In this document: positions 7,761-16,933 of the stretch, one piece after another
How positions within the stretch are numbered: position 1 is the first letter of the stretch
Layout of the letters: the number at the start of each line of letters is the position of its first letter
DNA from: Siccirubricoccus sp. G192
Lineage (GTDB): Bacteria > Pseudomonadota > Alphaproteobacteria > Acetobacterales > Acetobacteraceae
NCBI RefSeq assembly: GCF_019084075.1
Contig: NZ_JAHREN010000001.1
Location: 4,924,501-4,988,500 of the forward strand
DNA: 64,000 bases
Reading direction: 5' to 3'
Notes under the pieces: model-generated
What the model saw: only the letters and a program-made list of their open reading frames with translations
The model's database searches: none
Told to the model about the DNA's origin: nothing
Program-made: the position numbers and the translations under genes

Positions 7761-8782
7761 TGCCAGAGCCAGCTCATCAGCAGCCCGCCCTCGGTCCAGG
7801 GGCGGTTCGGGCCACGCTCCATGCCGAGGGTGCGGCCCGGTCCGCGGTCGAAGACCTCGGCGTAATTGCCGACCTGCCGCACCACCTCGAAGGCCCAGGA
7901 GGCGGGCAGGCCCCAGCCGGTGCCGACATTCTCGGTGAGGCCGAGGAAGCGGCGGATCTTCGGATCCTGCGTCGTCTCGCGGATCGCGGCCACATTCTCC
8001 CGCGTCAGCCCCATCTCCTCCGCCTGGAACAGCGCGAAGACCGCCCAGCGCGTCAGCGCCGCCCATTCGGCATCGCCGTTCCGCACCAGCACGCCATGCG
8101 GCTCCTTGAAGATCAGGTCGGGCAGCAGCACCAGGTCATCCGGGTTCGGCGCCGCCATGCGGTTGCCGGAGAGGTTGATCATGTCGTTGCTGATGGCGTC
8201 GCAGCGGCCGGCCAGGAAGGCCTGCAATATGGTGGGCGGCGTGTCGAAGGGGATGGTGGTGATGCGCAGGTTCTTCTGCCGCGCCCAGTCCGCCAGGTTG
8301 CGCTCGATCTCCGAAGCCTGGGTGGCGCAGAAGGTGGCGCCGTCGAGCTGCTCGGCGCGGGTGATGTTCAGCCGCCGATGCACCAGCACGCCCTGGCCGG
8401 TGTAGAAATGCGCCACCGTGATGGTGAGGCCAAGCTGGCTGTCGCGCGCCAGGGTCAGCGCCGTGGTGCGGGTGAGCATGTCCACCTCGCCCGATTGCAG
8501 GGCAGTGAAGCGGGTCTGCGTGGTGGTGGGCACGAAGCGCACCCGCTCCGCATCGCCGAAGACGGCGGCGGCGACCGCGCGGCAGATATCGGCATCGAAG
8601 CCGCGCCAGACGCCCTGCGCATCCGGCTGCGACATCCCGGCCAGGCCCACCGAGACGCCGCAGCGGAGATGCCCGTTGCGCTTCACCGCATCGAGGGTCG
8701 TCCCGGCCAGGGCCGGGGCAGCAGCGAGGCCGAGCAGCAGCGCCGCGGGCAGCAGGCGGGAGAGGATCTGTCGCATCGGCAT
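7757..8782 (-). CDS. General L-amino-acid ABC transporter substrate-binding protein (AapJ/BztA-like)
   Basis: A periplasmic binding protein, 341 aa from MPMRQIL, which gives a clean Sec signal peptide (LLPAALLLGLAAAPALA). The frame is open further upstream, but that stretch has no coding character. The body has the AapJ/BztA pattern: LRCGVSVGLAGMS, WRGFDADICRAVAAA, and FTALQSGEVDMLTRTT. AapJ normally works with AapQMP permease and ATPase subunits; none are here, so it is an orphan receptor or uses components elsewhere. It sits inverted between two paralogous Bug receptors. Confidence 0.9.
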   Translation of the reverse strand: MPMRQILSRLLPAALLLGLAAAPALAGTTLDAVKRNGHLRCGVSVGLAGMSQPDAQGVWRGFDADICRAVAAAVFGDAERVRFVPTTTQTRFTALQSGEVDMLTRTTALTLARDSQLGLTITVAHFYTGQGVLVHRRLNITRAEQLDGATFCATQASEIERNLADWARQKNLRITTIPFDTPPTILQAFLAGRCDAISNDMINLSGNRMAAPNPDDLVLLPDLIFKEPHGVLVRNGDAEWAALTRWAVFALFQAEEMGLTRENVAAIRETTQDPKIRRFLGLTENVGTGWGLPASWAFEVVRQVGNYAEVFDRGPGRTLGMERGPNRPWTEGGLLMSWLWQ

Positions 8783-8978
8783 GCCTCCGATCGGGCCCGG
8801 GGGTTCAGGCCAGGGGACCGTTCCGAGCATGGCAAGCCGCCCCGGCCGCGCCAAGCGCAATCGCGCCGCTCCATCCGCGCAAAATATCCTGCCCTCCGGT
8901 TGCCACCCGCCCGCGCCCGTGGTCCGATCGGGCACGCCACGGCGCGCGGAGATGCGCCGGCGGGAGGAAATTGCGCCG

Positions 8979-9939
8979 ATGTTCAGACGTTCGTTCACCA
9001 CCAGCCTCGCCGGGCTTCTCGCGCTGCCCGCCGCGGCCTCGGCGCAGGCCTTCCCGGAGCGCGCCATCACCATGATCGTCGCCTTCGCCCCCCGGCGGCG
9101 GCACGGATGTGGCGGCGCGCACCCTGGCGCGCTTCATGGAAAGGGATCTTGGCCAGCCCGTGGTGGTGGTGAACCGCGCCGGCGCCGGCGGCGAGGTGGG
9201 CTGGGGCGAACTCGCCCGCGCCAAGCCGGATGGCTATACCATCGGCTTCACCAATACGCCGAACATCATCACCGTGCCGATCGAGCGGCAGGCGCGGTTC
9301 CGCTTCGAGGACTTCTCCCCCATCGCCAATATCGTGGACGATCCCGGCGGCTTCTGGGTGCTGGCCGACAGCCCGGTCGCCTCGCTCGCCGCGCTGATCG
9401 AGGAAGCGAAGCGGCGGCCGGGCGAGCTGGCCTATGGCACCACGGGCGTCGGCTCCGACGACCACCTGGCGATGCTGGCGCTGGAACGCCTCACCGGGGC
9501 CAAATTCCTGCACGTGCCCTTCGGCGGCTCCTCTCAGGTGCGCACCTCGCTGCTCTCCAAGCAATTGGCGCTCGCCGTGGTGAACATGGGCGAGGGCATG
9601 GCCGATTGGCGCCAGGGGCTGATCCGCCCGCTCGGCTCCATGGCGGTGCGGCGCTGGGAAGGCGCGCCCGATGTCCCCACCTTCCGCGAACTCGGCTTCG
9701 ACGTGGTGGAGGGCTCGATGCGCGGCGTCGGCGCCCCCGCCGGCATGCCGCGGCCGATCCTGGATCGGCTGGCCCTTTCGGTGCGCCGCACCATCGAGAA
9801 CCCGGAATTCAAGGCGGCGGCGGCGCAGCAGATGCTGCCGCTGCGCTACCTCGGCCCGGACGACTACCGCGCGGCGCTGCTGGCGCTGAAGACGCAGTAT
9901 GAGCAACTCTGGGCCGCGCATCCCTGGCGCGAGCAATAA
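8979..9939 (+). pseudogene. Bug-family receptor (paralogue 2), frameshifted
   Basis: It starts at ATG 8979 behind a GGGAGG site, with a signal peptide MFRRSFTTSLAGLLALPAAASA. The frame breaks at IVAFAP. Deleting one C from the 6-C run at 9088-9093 restores VAFAPGGGTDVAARTLA and one 319-aa protein. The rest is closely parallel to paralogue 1 (SPIANIVDDPGGFWVLADSP, YGTTGVGSDDHLAMLALE). The protein seems otherwise intact and there is no second lesion, so a base-calling error is at least as likely as a real pseudogene. The adjacent enolase gene begins 10 nt later and may be cotranscribed. Confidence 0.88.
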
Positions 9940-9949
9940 GGATTTCGCA

Positions 9950-11093
9950 GTGGTGAGACTTGTCCGCGCGGAAAGCTTCGTCTTCCGCGCCCCCATCGCG
10001 GTGCCGGTGGTGAATGCCTTCGGCGCCATGACGGAACGCGTCGCCGTCTTCCTCCGGCTGGAGGATGCGGAGGGCGGCTTCGGCTGGGGCGAGGCCTGGG
10101 CGAATTTCCCGACCGTCGGCGCCGAGCATCGCGCCCGGCTCTTCGATGCCTTCATCGCCCCCCCGCCTGCTCGGCCGCGAGATCACTGACCCGCGCGCCA
10201 CCTGGCACGAGATCAGCCGCGGGCTGCATCTCTGGGGCCTGCAGGCGGGCGAGCCCGGCGCCTTCGCCGCGGCGCTGGCCGGCGCCGATATCGCGCTGCA
10301 CGACCTGTTCGCGCGCCGCGCCGGGCTGCCGCTGTTCCGCTGGCTCGGCGGCAGCGATGCCTCGCCACTGCCCTGCTACGCCTCCGGCCTCAACCCGGAT
10401 GCCATGGCGCTGGAGCAGGTGGAGGCGGCCCGCGCCCGCGGCTACCGGGCCTTCAAGATCAAGATCGGCTTCGGCGAGGCACGGGATGTCGCCACCCTGG
10501 CCCCGATCTTCGCCTCGCTCCGCCCGGGCGAGCGCTGCATGGTGGACATCAACCAGGGCTGGGACGTGGCGCAGGCGGTGCGCATGGCCGGCGTGCTCGG
10601 CCAATTCCCGCTCACCTGGATCGAGGAGCCGCTGGCCGCCGACCGCCCGGCCTGGGAATGGGCGCAGGTCCGCGCCGCCGCCAGCAGCCCGCTCGCCGCC
10701 GGCGAGAACCTGCGCGGCGCGCTGGCCTACCACGAGGCGCTGGAGGCGGGGCATCTCGCGGTGGTGCAGCCGGATGCCTGCAAATGGGGCGGCTTCACCG
10801 CGACCCTGCCGGTGGCCCAGGCGGTGCTGGGCGCCGGACGGAGCTATTGCCCGCATTTCCTCGGCGGCGGCATCGGCCAATTGGCCTCGCTGCACCTGCT
10901 GGCCGCGGTGCGCGGCCCCGGATTGCTGGAATGGGATGCCAACCCCAACCCCTTGCGGGAGGGACTGCTGGAGGGCGTGCTGGAGTTGCACGACGGGTTG
11001 GTGGCGCCGCCGCAGGGTCCCGGCCTCGGCCTGGTGCCGGACCTCGCGCCCTTCGCCCCGCATCTGGCGCTGCATACCGAGCGCCGCGCCTGA
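9950..11093 (+). pseudogene. Mandelate racemase/muconate lactonizing enzyme family protein, frameshifted
   Basis: An enolase-superfamily enzyme that would abstract a proton alpha to a carboxylate of an unidentified acid sugar or acid. The start is GTG 9950 or 9953. After FDAFIAP the frame breaks; removing one C from the 7-C run at 10158-10164 gives FIAPRLLGREITDPR and a 380-aa protein. Motifs downstream are complete: the FKIKIG catalytic lysine pair, metal ligands in MVDINQGWD, IEEPL and GENL, and the DACKWGG segment. It follows a Bug receptor by 10 nt, suggesting uptake and catabolism of the same acid. Confidence 0.87.
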
Positions 11094-11123
11094 ACCCGGC
11101 CCGCCGTCCCGCGATGTGGAGGC

Positions 11124-11908
11124 ATGGCAAGGGCGGGCGATGCGGCCAGGTTCGCGCGAGAGATGGAGGCGCTGGGCGTGCATCTCGCCCGCTTCCCCTA
11201 TCTCGGCCTCGACCATCCGGTGGGCCGGCGCATCCTGGCCGCGGTGCGCCGGGCGCCCAAGGTCACGCTGGACGAGGCGCTCTGGCACCGCGCCCGCCTG
11301 CCCGATGGCCCGGAACGCCGCAGCGCCGCAGCGCCGCCGAGATGGGGCCGCCGCCCGCCAATTGGAACGAGGGCCGCTTCAACCACCATGGCCAGACGGT
11401 CTTCTACCTGGCCTCCAGCGCCTATGGCGCCTGCGCGGAAACCGCGCCCGCTTCGCGCTGCATCGCCTGGGTCCAGTGCTTCCGGATGCGGCGCCTCTCC
11501 GGCCTGCTCGACCTCGCCGGGGTCACGGCCGGCCAGGGGAAGAGCCAGGCGCAGGGCCAGAGCGTGAGCCTGCTGACCGCCGGCCTCAACGCGGTGATGG
11601 GGCGGCTGCGCCCCGACCGGGACAGCCCCTGGAAGCCGGAATATTTCGTGCCGCGCTTCGTGGCCGATGCCGCCCGCGCCGCCGGCTTCCGCGGCATCCT
11701 CTATTGCAGCACGCGCTTCGAGGGCTACAACGCCGTGCTATTCCAATGGAGCGAGCGGGACGTCCAGGCTGAGGGCCATCCCGCCATCGTGGAATTCCGC
11801 AGCGGCAAGCCGCTCCGCCCCGAGATCACAGCCAGCGCAGCGCCACGAATCCAGCCACGATGCCCAGCGCTGCCCCGGTCGTCACCAGGGTCAGCCGCCG
11901 CTCGATGA
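11124..11908 (+). pseudogene. RES-domain protein, frame disrupted by an 8-bp tandem duplication
   Basis: The N-terminal part (ALWHRARLPDG) and C-terminal part (EMGPPPANWNEGRFNHHG, VFYLASSAYGACAE, GILYCSTRFEG) are in different frames. CGCCGCAG occurs twice in tandem at 11316-11323 and 11324-11331; removing one copy restores PERRSAAEMGPPP and a 258-aa protein. RES proteins are known as NAD-consuming toxins paired with Xre/MbcA-type antitoxins, but no antitoxin gene is adjacent. The C-terminal end overlaps the convergent yqaA-like gene by 83 nt, so the true end may be shorter. Confidence 0.75.
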
Positions 11909-12404
11909 AGTCGCGGATCGGCGGGCCGAAGCGTTGCAGCAGCCAGGCCAGCAGGAAGAAGCGGGCGCCCCGGGTCACGATGCTGGCGGCCATGAAGACC
12001 AGGAAATCGAATTTCGCGGCGCCGGAGGCGATGGTGACGATCTTGTAGGGGATCGGCGTCAGCCCCTTGATGAGGATCACCAGCGCCCCCCATTGCGCGT
12101 ACCAGCCCTCGAAGCGCAGCAGCGCATCGGCATGGCCATAGGCGCGCAGCACCGGCTCGGCCAGCGCCTCGAACAGGAAATAGCCGATCGCATAGCCGGC
12201 GATGCCGCCGAGCACCGAGGCGATGGTGCAGATCGCGGCATAGCGCCAGGCCCGGTCCGGCCGCGCCAGGCACATCGGGATCAGCATGGCATCGGGCGGG
12301 ATGGGGAAGACGCTGCTCTCGGCGAAGCTCACCACCGCCAGCCAGGCGGGGGCGCGCCGGTGGGCGGACAGCGCAAGCACATAGTCGTAGAGGCGACGCA
12401 GCAT
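11826..12404 (-). CDS. YqaA/DedA-related (VTT-domain) inner membrane protein
   Basis: A 192-aa integral membrane protein starting MLRRLYDYVLALSAH. It shows the SNARE-associated/VTT pattern: FAESSVFPIPPDAMLIPM near the N-terminus, then several hydrophobic helices and the loop KGLTPIPYKIVTIASGAA. DedA/YqaA relatives are linked to lipid scrambling and membrane homeostasis, but this subfamily is uncharacterised. The frame stays open well upstream of the chosen start because of base composition. The MFS gene is divergent from it. Confidence 0.87.
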   Translation of the reverse strand: MLRRLYDYVLALSAHRRAPAWLAVVSFAESSVFPIPPDAMLIPMCLARPDRAWRYAAICTIASVLGGIAGYAIGYFLFEALAEPVLRAYGHADALLRFEGWYAQWGALVILIKGLTPIPYKIVTIASGAAKFDFLVFMAASIVTRGARFFLLAWLLQRFGPPIRDFIERRLTLVTTGAALGIVAGFVALRWL

Positions 12405-12633
12405 CCGGGGCTCCCTTGCCGGCCACGGCGGGCCGGCACCGGCAGGGGCATGGCACGGCCGCGCGGGGGGGCGCAATTCACGGCACCTGGCCCCGCGTTC
12501 CGGGCATGGGTGGCACGGGCACCATGCGCCCGGCGCGGTTGCGGCGCCTGGGCAGCCGATGGGAACATGGCCTCTTCCGGAAGGGCCGGCTGCGTGCCGC
12601 GCTCCATCCTCCGCCATGCCTGAGGTGCCGCCC

Positions 12634-13861
12634 ATGCCAGCCTCCCCCGCCTCCTCCCCCCGCCTGCCGGTCAGTATCGGCCTGCTGCTCGGCTGCGCCA
12701 TGCTGACCGCGGCCCTGGGGATGGGGCTGCGCCAGACCTCCGGCCTCTTCCTGGCGCCAATGACCGCGGCGCATGGCTGGACCGCCTCCGGCTTCGCCTT
12801 CGCCATCGCGCTCCAGGTGCTGCTGAACGGCGTCTCGCAGCCGGTCTTAGGCCAGGTGGCGGACCGGATCGGCGCGCGCCGGGTCATCATGGGCGGCGCG
12901 GCGCTGCAGGCCTGCGCCGTCTTCGGCATGGCGATGTCGGAGGGGCTGCCGATGTTCACCTTCTTCGCCGGGGTGGTGATGGGCCTTGCCGTCTCGGCCG
13001 CGGGGATGCCCGTGGTGATGGCCAGCCTCACCCGGCTGCTGCCGGATTCGATGCGGAGCCGCGCCATCGGCCTCGGCACCGCCGGCTCCTCCTTCGGGCA
13101 GTTCCTGGTGGTGCCGCTGGTGCAGCTCGGCATCAACGGCTTCGGCTGGCAGGCGGCAATGCTGGGGGTGGCCCTGGCCTCCCTGCTCATCATCCCGCTG
13201 GCCCTGCCGCTGAACGACGCGCCGGCGCCGCCCGCCCCCGGCGCCACGGAACAGACGGCGCGGGAGGCGCTTTCGGTGGCGCTGCGGGATTCCACCTTCT
13301 GGTGCCTGTTCTTCGGCTTCTTCGTCTGCGGCATGCATGTGAGCTTCCTGGCGGTGCACCTGCCGGGCTTCGTCGCAAGCTGCCACCTGCCGGCCGCGGT
13401 GGGGGCCGGCGCCATCAGCCTGATCGGGCTGTTCAACATCGCCGGCTCCCTGGCGGCGGGGGGAGCTGGCCGGGCGCTGGCGGCGGCGGGAGCTGCTGGT
13501 GGCGATCTATGCCGGGCGCGGCGTGCTGATGGCCGGCTTCATGCTGGTGGAGAAGACCACCGCCTCGGTGCTCATCTTTTCCGCGCTGATGGGGCTGCTC
13601 TGGCTCTCCACCGTGCCGCCCACCATGGCGCTCTGCGCCCGGGAATTCGGCACCCGCTGGCTGGCGACGATCTTCGGCATGATCTTCCTCGGCCACCAGA
13701 TCGGCGGCTTCACCGGCGCCTGGCTCGGCGGGCTGGTCTTCGACCGGACCGGCAGCTACGACCAGATGTGGGTCATCAGCATCCTCGCCGCCGGCTTCGC
13801 CGCGCTGGTGCATCTGCCGGTGCGGGACGGGCCGCGGGTGCCGGTGGCGGTGCCGGCCTAG
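12634..13861 (+). pseudogene. MFS transporter (monocarboxylate/OFA-like), frameshifted
   Basis: A twelve-helix major facilitator, probably an organic-anion permease of the MCT/oxalate-formate antiporter type (LLLGCAMLTAALGMGLRQTSGLF, QVADRIGARRVIMGG). The start at 12634 is preceded by GAGGTG; ATG 12616 is the alternative. The frame breaks after NIAGSLAAG. Removing one G from the 6-G run at 13458-13463 joins it to ELAGRW and the second half (IYAGRGVLMAGFMLVEK, WLGGLVFDRTGSYD), giving 408 aa. All membrane helices are otherwise present. Confidence 0.85.
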
Positions 13862-13921
13862 GTCTGAGGACTGATCGGCGCTAGAAGGGCGGGACCGACC
13901 TGGGATCGAGGAGGATCGCGC

Positions 13922-14413
13922 ATGCGGCATTGGACCCTGCTTCTGGCGCTGGGATTGCCGCTCGCGGCAACGGGGGATGCCGGGGCGCAGCAGCGCCAGG
14001 CGCCGCCGCATGAATGGATCTTCGGCGCCTGGACCGGTGGGCAATTCCCGCCGGTGGACAACGACACCCCCGCCTGTTTCGGCAGCCCCACCGTGATCTT
14101 CACCCGCGACGTGGTGATGCGCTCCACCTCGCTCGATATCGCCTATCGCCAGCGCACCATCGAGACGGTGGCGATCCAGCCGCAGGGCCTGGAATTCCGC
14201 TTCACCCCGATGCAGCCGGTGATGACCGCCTTCGGCGGCAGGGTGCCGCCGGATGGCGGCTTCGGCTGCAGCGGCAACCCCAACCTGCTGCGGGTGGAAA
14301 GGCGCGGGCCGGATGAGATCACCTTCCCGGATTGCAGCGAATTCCCCTCCCCCCCTGAAGCGCTGCGTCGCGAAGTGATGCCACCAAGGACCCCGCCATG
14401 CGCATTGCCCTGA
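13922..14413 (+). CDS. Small secreted protein of unknown function; 3' end probably frameshifted
   Basis: It begins behind a GAGGAGG ribosome site with a signal peptide MRHWTLLLALGLPLAATGDAGA, so it is periplasmic or secreted. The mature part contains HEWIFGAWTGGQFPP, a FTRDVVMRS segment and three cysteines. As read it is 163 aa and overlaps the next gene. Dropping one C from the 7-C run at 14349-14355 would end it with SPLKRCVAK at 14378, in the gap before the next start and with a fourth cysteine, which looks more natural. I know of no function. Confidence 0.72.
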   Translation: MRHWTLLLALGLPLAATGDAGAQQRQAPPHEWIFGAWTGGQFPPVDNDTPACFGSPTVIFTRDVVMRSTSLDIAYRQRTIETVAIQPQGLEFRFTPMQPVMTAFGGRVPPDGGFGCSGNPNLLRVERRGPDEITFPDCSEFPSPPEALRREVMPPRTPPCALP

Positions 14414-15084
14414 TCCACGCCCTCCGCCACTCGCCGCCGCCGATCGAGGCCGCCTTCGCCCGGGCCTGGCCGGAGGCCACGCTGATGAACCTGCTGGATG
14501 ACAGCCTCTCGGCCGACCTGGCGCGGGAGGGCCGGCTCACGCCCGGCATGACGGAGCGGTTCCTCACCCTCTCGCGCTATGCCGCCGGCACCGGCGCGGC
14601 GGGCATCCTCTTCACCTGCTCCGCCTTCGGCCCCTGCATCGAGGCGGTGGCGCGCGACCTGGCGCCCAAGCCTGTCCTGAAGCCAAACGAGGCGATGATC
14701 GAGGAAGCCTGCGCGGCCGCGATGGGCGCGGCCGATTCAGACCTGCGGGCATCGCCCTCCGGTCATCGGACGCGGCCGACGATCGGCCTGCTCGCCACCT
14801 TCCAGCCGACCCTCGACACCATGCCCCCGGAATTCCCGGCCGGCGTCACGGTGGTGCCGAAGCTGGTCGAGGGCGGGCTGGCGGCACTCGACCGCGGCGA
14901 CCTGGCCGAGCATGACCGGCTGGCGGCCGAGGCGGCGCGCGACCTCGCGCAGTGCGACGTGATCGCCCTGGCGCAATTCAGCCTGGCCCGCGCCGCGCCC
15001 CTGGTGGAGGCGGCGACCGGCCGGCCGGTCTTCACCACGCCGGACAGCGCGGTGCGCAAGCTCAGGCGGCTGCTGGCGGGTTGA
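14398..15084 (+). CDS. Aspartate/glutamate racemase-family protein
   Basis: A 228-aa protein of the Asp/Glu/hydantoin racemase fold. The first half has MRIALIHALRHSPPP and the catalytic-cysteine segment ILFTCSAFGPCIEA. In the second half the position of the second catalytic cysteine reads IALAQFSLA with no cysteine, so it may not be a two-base racemase and could act as a lyase or decarboxylase, as other members do. An AAGGA site precedes the ATG. The substrate is unknown. Confidence 0.78.
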   Translation: MRIALIHALRHSPPPIEAAFARAWPEATLMNLLDDSLSADLAREGRLTPGMTERFLTLSRYAAGTGAAGILFTCSAFGPCIEAVARDLAPKPVLKPNEAMIEEACAAAMGAADSDLRASPSGHRTRPTIGLLATFQPTLDTMPPEFPAGVTVVPKLVEGGLAALDRGDLAEHDRLAAEAARDLAQCDVIALAQFSLARAAPLVEAATGRPVFTTPDSAVRKLRRLLAG

Positions 15085-15174
15085 GGCGGACCGATGACCG
15101 CAGGGCCGCATGGCCCGGAGGTCCGAATCGGCCCGAAGATACAAGGCGGCCACGGCGCGCCAGAAAGGCAAGCC

Positions 15175-16230
15175 TCAGTGGGCGCGCCCGTGACCATGCC
15201 GATGGTGCAGATCGGGGTAATGCGGGTGACAGTGCACCAGGGGCGCGTGCCGGTGCCGATGCGTGTGCGGCTCACTGGGCGGCACCTCCGGGCCGTGCTC
15301 ATGCTGGTGGTGCGCGTCGTGAGTATGGCGATGCTCGTGTTCCATCGCCTCATGGGCATGTTCGTGGTCGTGCCGTTCCGAGAGGTGCAGCCAAAGGCCC
15401 AATCCCATCAACCCACCCGCGATCAGCACTTGCGCCGACAAGGACTCACCCAGCATGAGGATGGCGAGAACCGCCCCGACGAAGGGCGCGAGCGAGAAAT
15501 AGGCCCCGGTGCGGGCGGCGCCGAGATGGCGCAGGCCGAGCACGAACAGCACGAGGCTCACGCCATATCCCAGGAATCCGACGGCGCCTACGGCCAGGAG
15601 GATGCCGGCGGGCGGCAGGACCGCCCCGTTCAGCAGCGCGAGCAGAAGGTTGACCGCGCCCGCGACCAGGCCCTTGAGCATGGCGATCCGCACCGGATCG
15701 GCCGAGGACAGCCGGCGCGTCAGGTTGTTGTCGATCCCCCAGCAAAGGCAGGCCCCGGCGATCAGCAGGGCGCCCCATTGGAAGGACGCCTGCCCCTGCC
15801 AGGACAGCAGGATGGCCCCGGCAAGGATCGCGAAGGCGCCCAGCAGCAGCCGGCGGTCCACGTTTTCCCGGAAGACGACCCAGGCGATGCCCATGGTCGC
15901 CAAGCCTTCGAGGTTGAGCAGGAGCGAGGCCCCCGCCGCGTCGGTGCGGGAGAGGCCGAACATCAGCAGTAGCGGCCCCAGGATACCGCCTGCCACGATC
16001 ACCAGGGCCAGCCACGGCATGTCGGAGCGACGCAGCGGCGCCTCAACGGCAGGCAGCCGGAGGGCTTCCCGCGAAAGGTGAACGGAGGCAAGGCCGATGC
16101 CTGCGCCGAGATAGAGCAGGCCAGCCATCATCCAAGGGTCAACGGCCCCCAGAAGGAGCTTGGCGAGGGGCGTGCTGGCGCCGAACAGCGCGGCGGACAG
16201 CAGGGCGAGAAGGATGCCGGTTCGGATCAT
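15175..16230 (-). CDS. DMT/EamA-family permease with a histidine-rich C-terminal tail
   Basis: A 351-aa protein with about ten transmembrane helices in two EamA repeats (LLALLSAALFGASTPLAKLL at the N-terminus; LGYGVSLVLFVLGLRHLGAA and SLAPFVGAVLAILMLGESL in the second). The last ~66 residues are cytoplasmic or periplasmic and hold about 24 histidines in HxH patterns. Such tails bind Ni, Co, Zn or Cu, so a metal export or metal-sensing role is plausible, but EamA proteins usually move small organic metabolites. It is a single gene with no partner nearby. Confidence 0.87.
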   Translation of the reverse strand: MIRTGILLALLSAALFGASTPLAKLLLGAVDPWMMAGLLYLGAGIGLASVHLSREALRLPAVEAPLRRSDMPWLALVIVAGGILGPLLLMFGLSRTDAAGASLLLNLEGLATMGIAWVVFRENVDRRLLLGAFAILAGAILLSWQGQASFQWGALLIAGACLCWGIDNNLTRRLSSADPVRIAMLKGLVAGAVNLLLALLNGAVLPPAGILLAVGAVGFLGYGVSLVLFVLGLRHLGAARTGAYFSLAPFVGAVLAILMLGESLSAQVLIAGGLMGLGLWLHLSERHDHEHAHEAMEHEHRHTHDAHHQHEHGPEVPPSEPHTHRHRHAPLVHCHPHYPDLHHRHGHGRAH

Positions 16231-16537
16231 GGAATAGCCAAACGCCTCTGATGGCTACCGTTCGCCTGCCAGGACGACTGAGCGACTGTCTTCGCGGTCA
16301 AGAGCTGATTTGCCTTTGGATGGTTGCCGGGCGGTGGGGTTGATGCAAGGCGGGCGCTGTGGGCCCGGGCCCTCGGCGGCTTCGGCCTTGAGCTGCTCCT
16401 GCTGCCTGGTGGTTTTTACTGTGGCCAGATCGACGGGACGGTCTGGTCGGTGCGCCGTTGGCGATGCGGGCCTGACAGGCGCCGCCGATCAAAGGAACAT
16501 AACCTCGCCACACCCGACCTTGTGCGCCGGAGCCGTC
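16231..16537. other. Intergenic region with atypical composition
   Basis: 307 bp without a supportable gene. It is richer in T and A than the flanks (for example GGTTTTTACTG near 16411), and a 71-codon minus-strand frame (16298-16513) has no recognisable similarity. It may be the scar of an old insertion, but I see no terminal inverted repeats or transposase motif. Confidence 0.4.
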
Positions 16538-16852
16538 CTACCCCTTGCCCTTCGCCGCATTGCGCTTGCGCGTCGCTGCCGCCTTCTTCGCCGAGGCCGA
16601 GCGCGCCGCCGCCGGCCGCGCGGCCGAGGCGGCGCCGCCCTTCCTGCCGCCGCGCCGCGCCGAGACGGTCGTGTCCGGCTTGCCGCGGCCGGAGCCGCTC
16701 TGGTTGCCGCCGCCGGTCTGCTTGTTCACGGTTGCCCAGGCGCGGCGCTCGGCCTCCTCCTCAGGGACGCCGCGTTTCTCGTAGCCTTCCTCGATATGCT
16801 CGGCCTGGCGCTTCTGCTTGCCCGTATAGGCCGACTTGTCGCCGCGTGGCAT
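16538..16852 (-). CDS. Small basic protein, 'plasmid stabilization'-type
   Basis: A 104-aa protein from MPRGDKSAYTGKQKRQAEHI. The N-terminal half (IEEGYEKRGVPEEEAERRAW, then TVNKQTGGG) is a conserved small domain found across proteobacteria, often annotated as plasmid stabilization protein without functional proof. The C-terminal half is an Ala/Lys/Arg-rich, histone-H1-like tail, suggesting nucleic-acid binding. It is monocistronic between an intergenic region and a histidine kinase gene. Confidence 0.75.
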   Translation of the reverse strand: MPRGDKSAYTGKQKRQAEHIEEGYEKRGVPEEEAERRAWATVNKQTGGGNQSGSGRGKPDTTVSARRGGRKGGAASAARPAAARSASAKKAAATRKRNAAKGKG

Positions 16853-16933
16853 GGTCGCCTCCAACTCCCTCGCCGGCCACAACGGTGGCGCCGCATCCGG
16901 GTTCGGGCGGGCAGGAGGGCGAATTGGCAGGCG

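Noticed and set aside
11826..13439. A 537-codon minus-strand frame covering the MFS gene
   Set aside because: Only its 3' part (from 12404) has membrane-protein character. The rest is antisense to a recognisable transporter and is open because of GC-rich codon bias.
16298..16513. Possible transposase fragment in the 16.3-kb gap
   Set aside because: No transposase motif, terminal repeat or target duplication could be seen; the composition alone is not enough.
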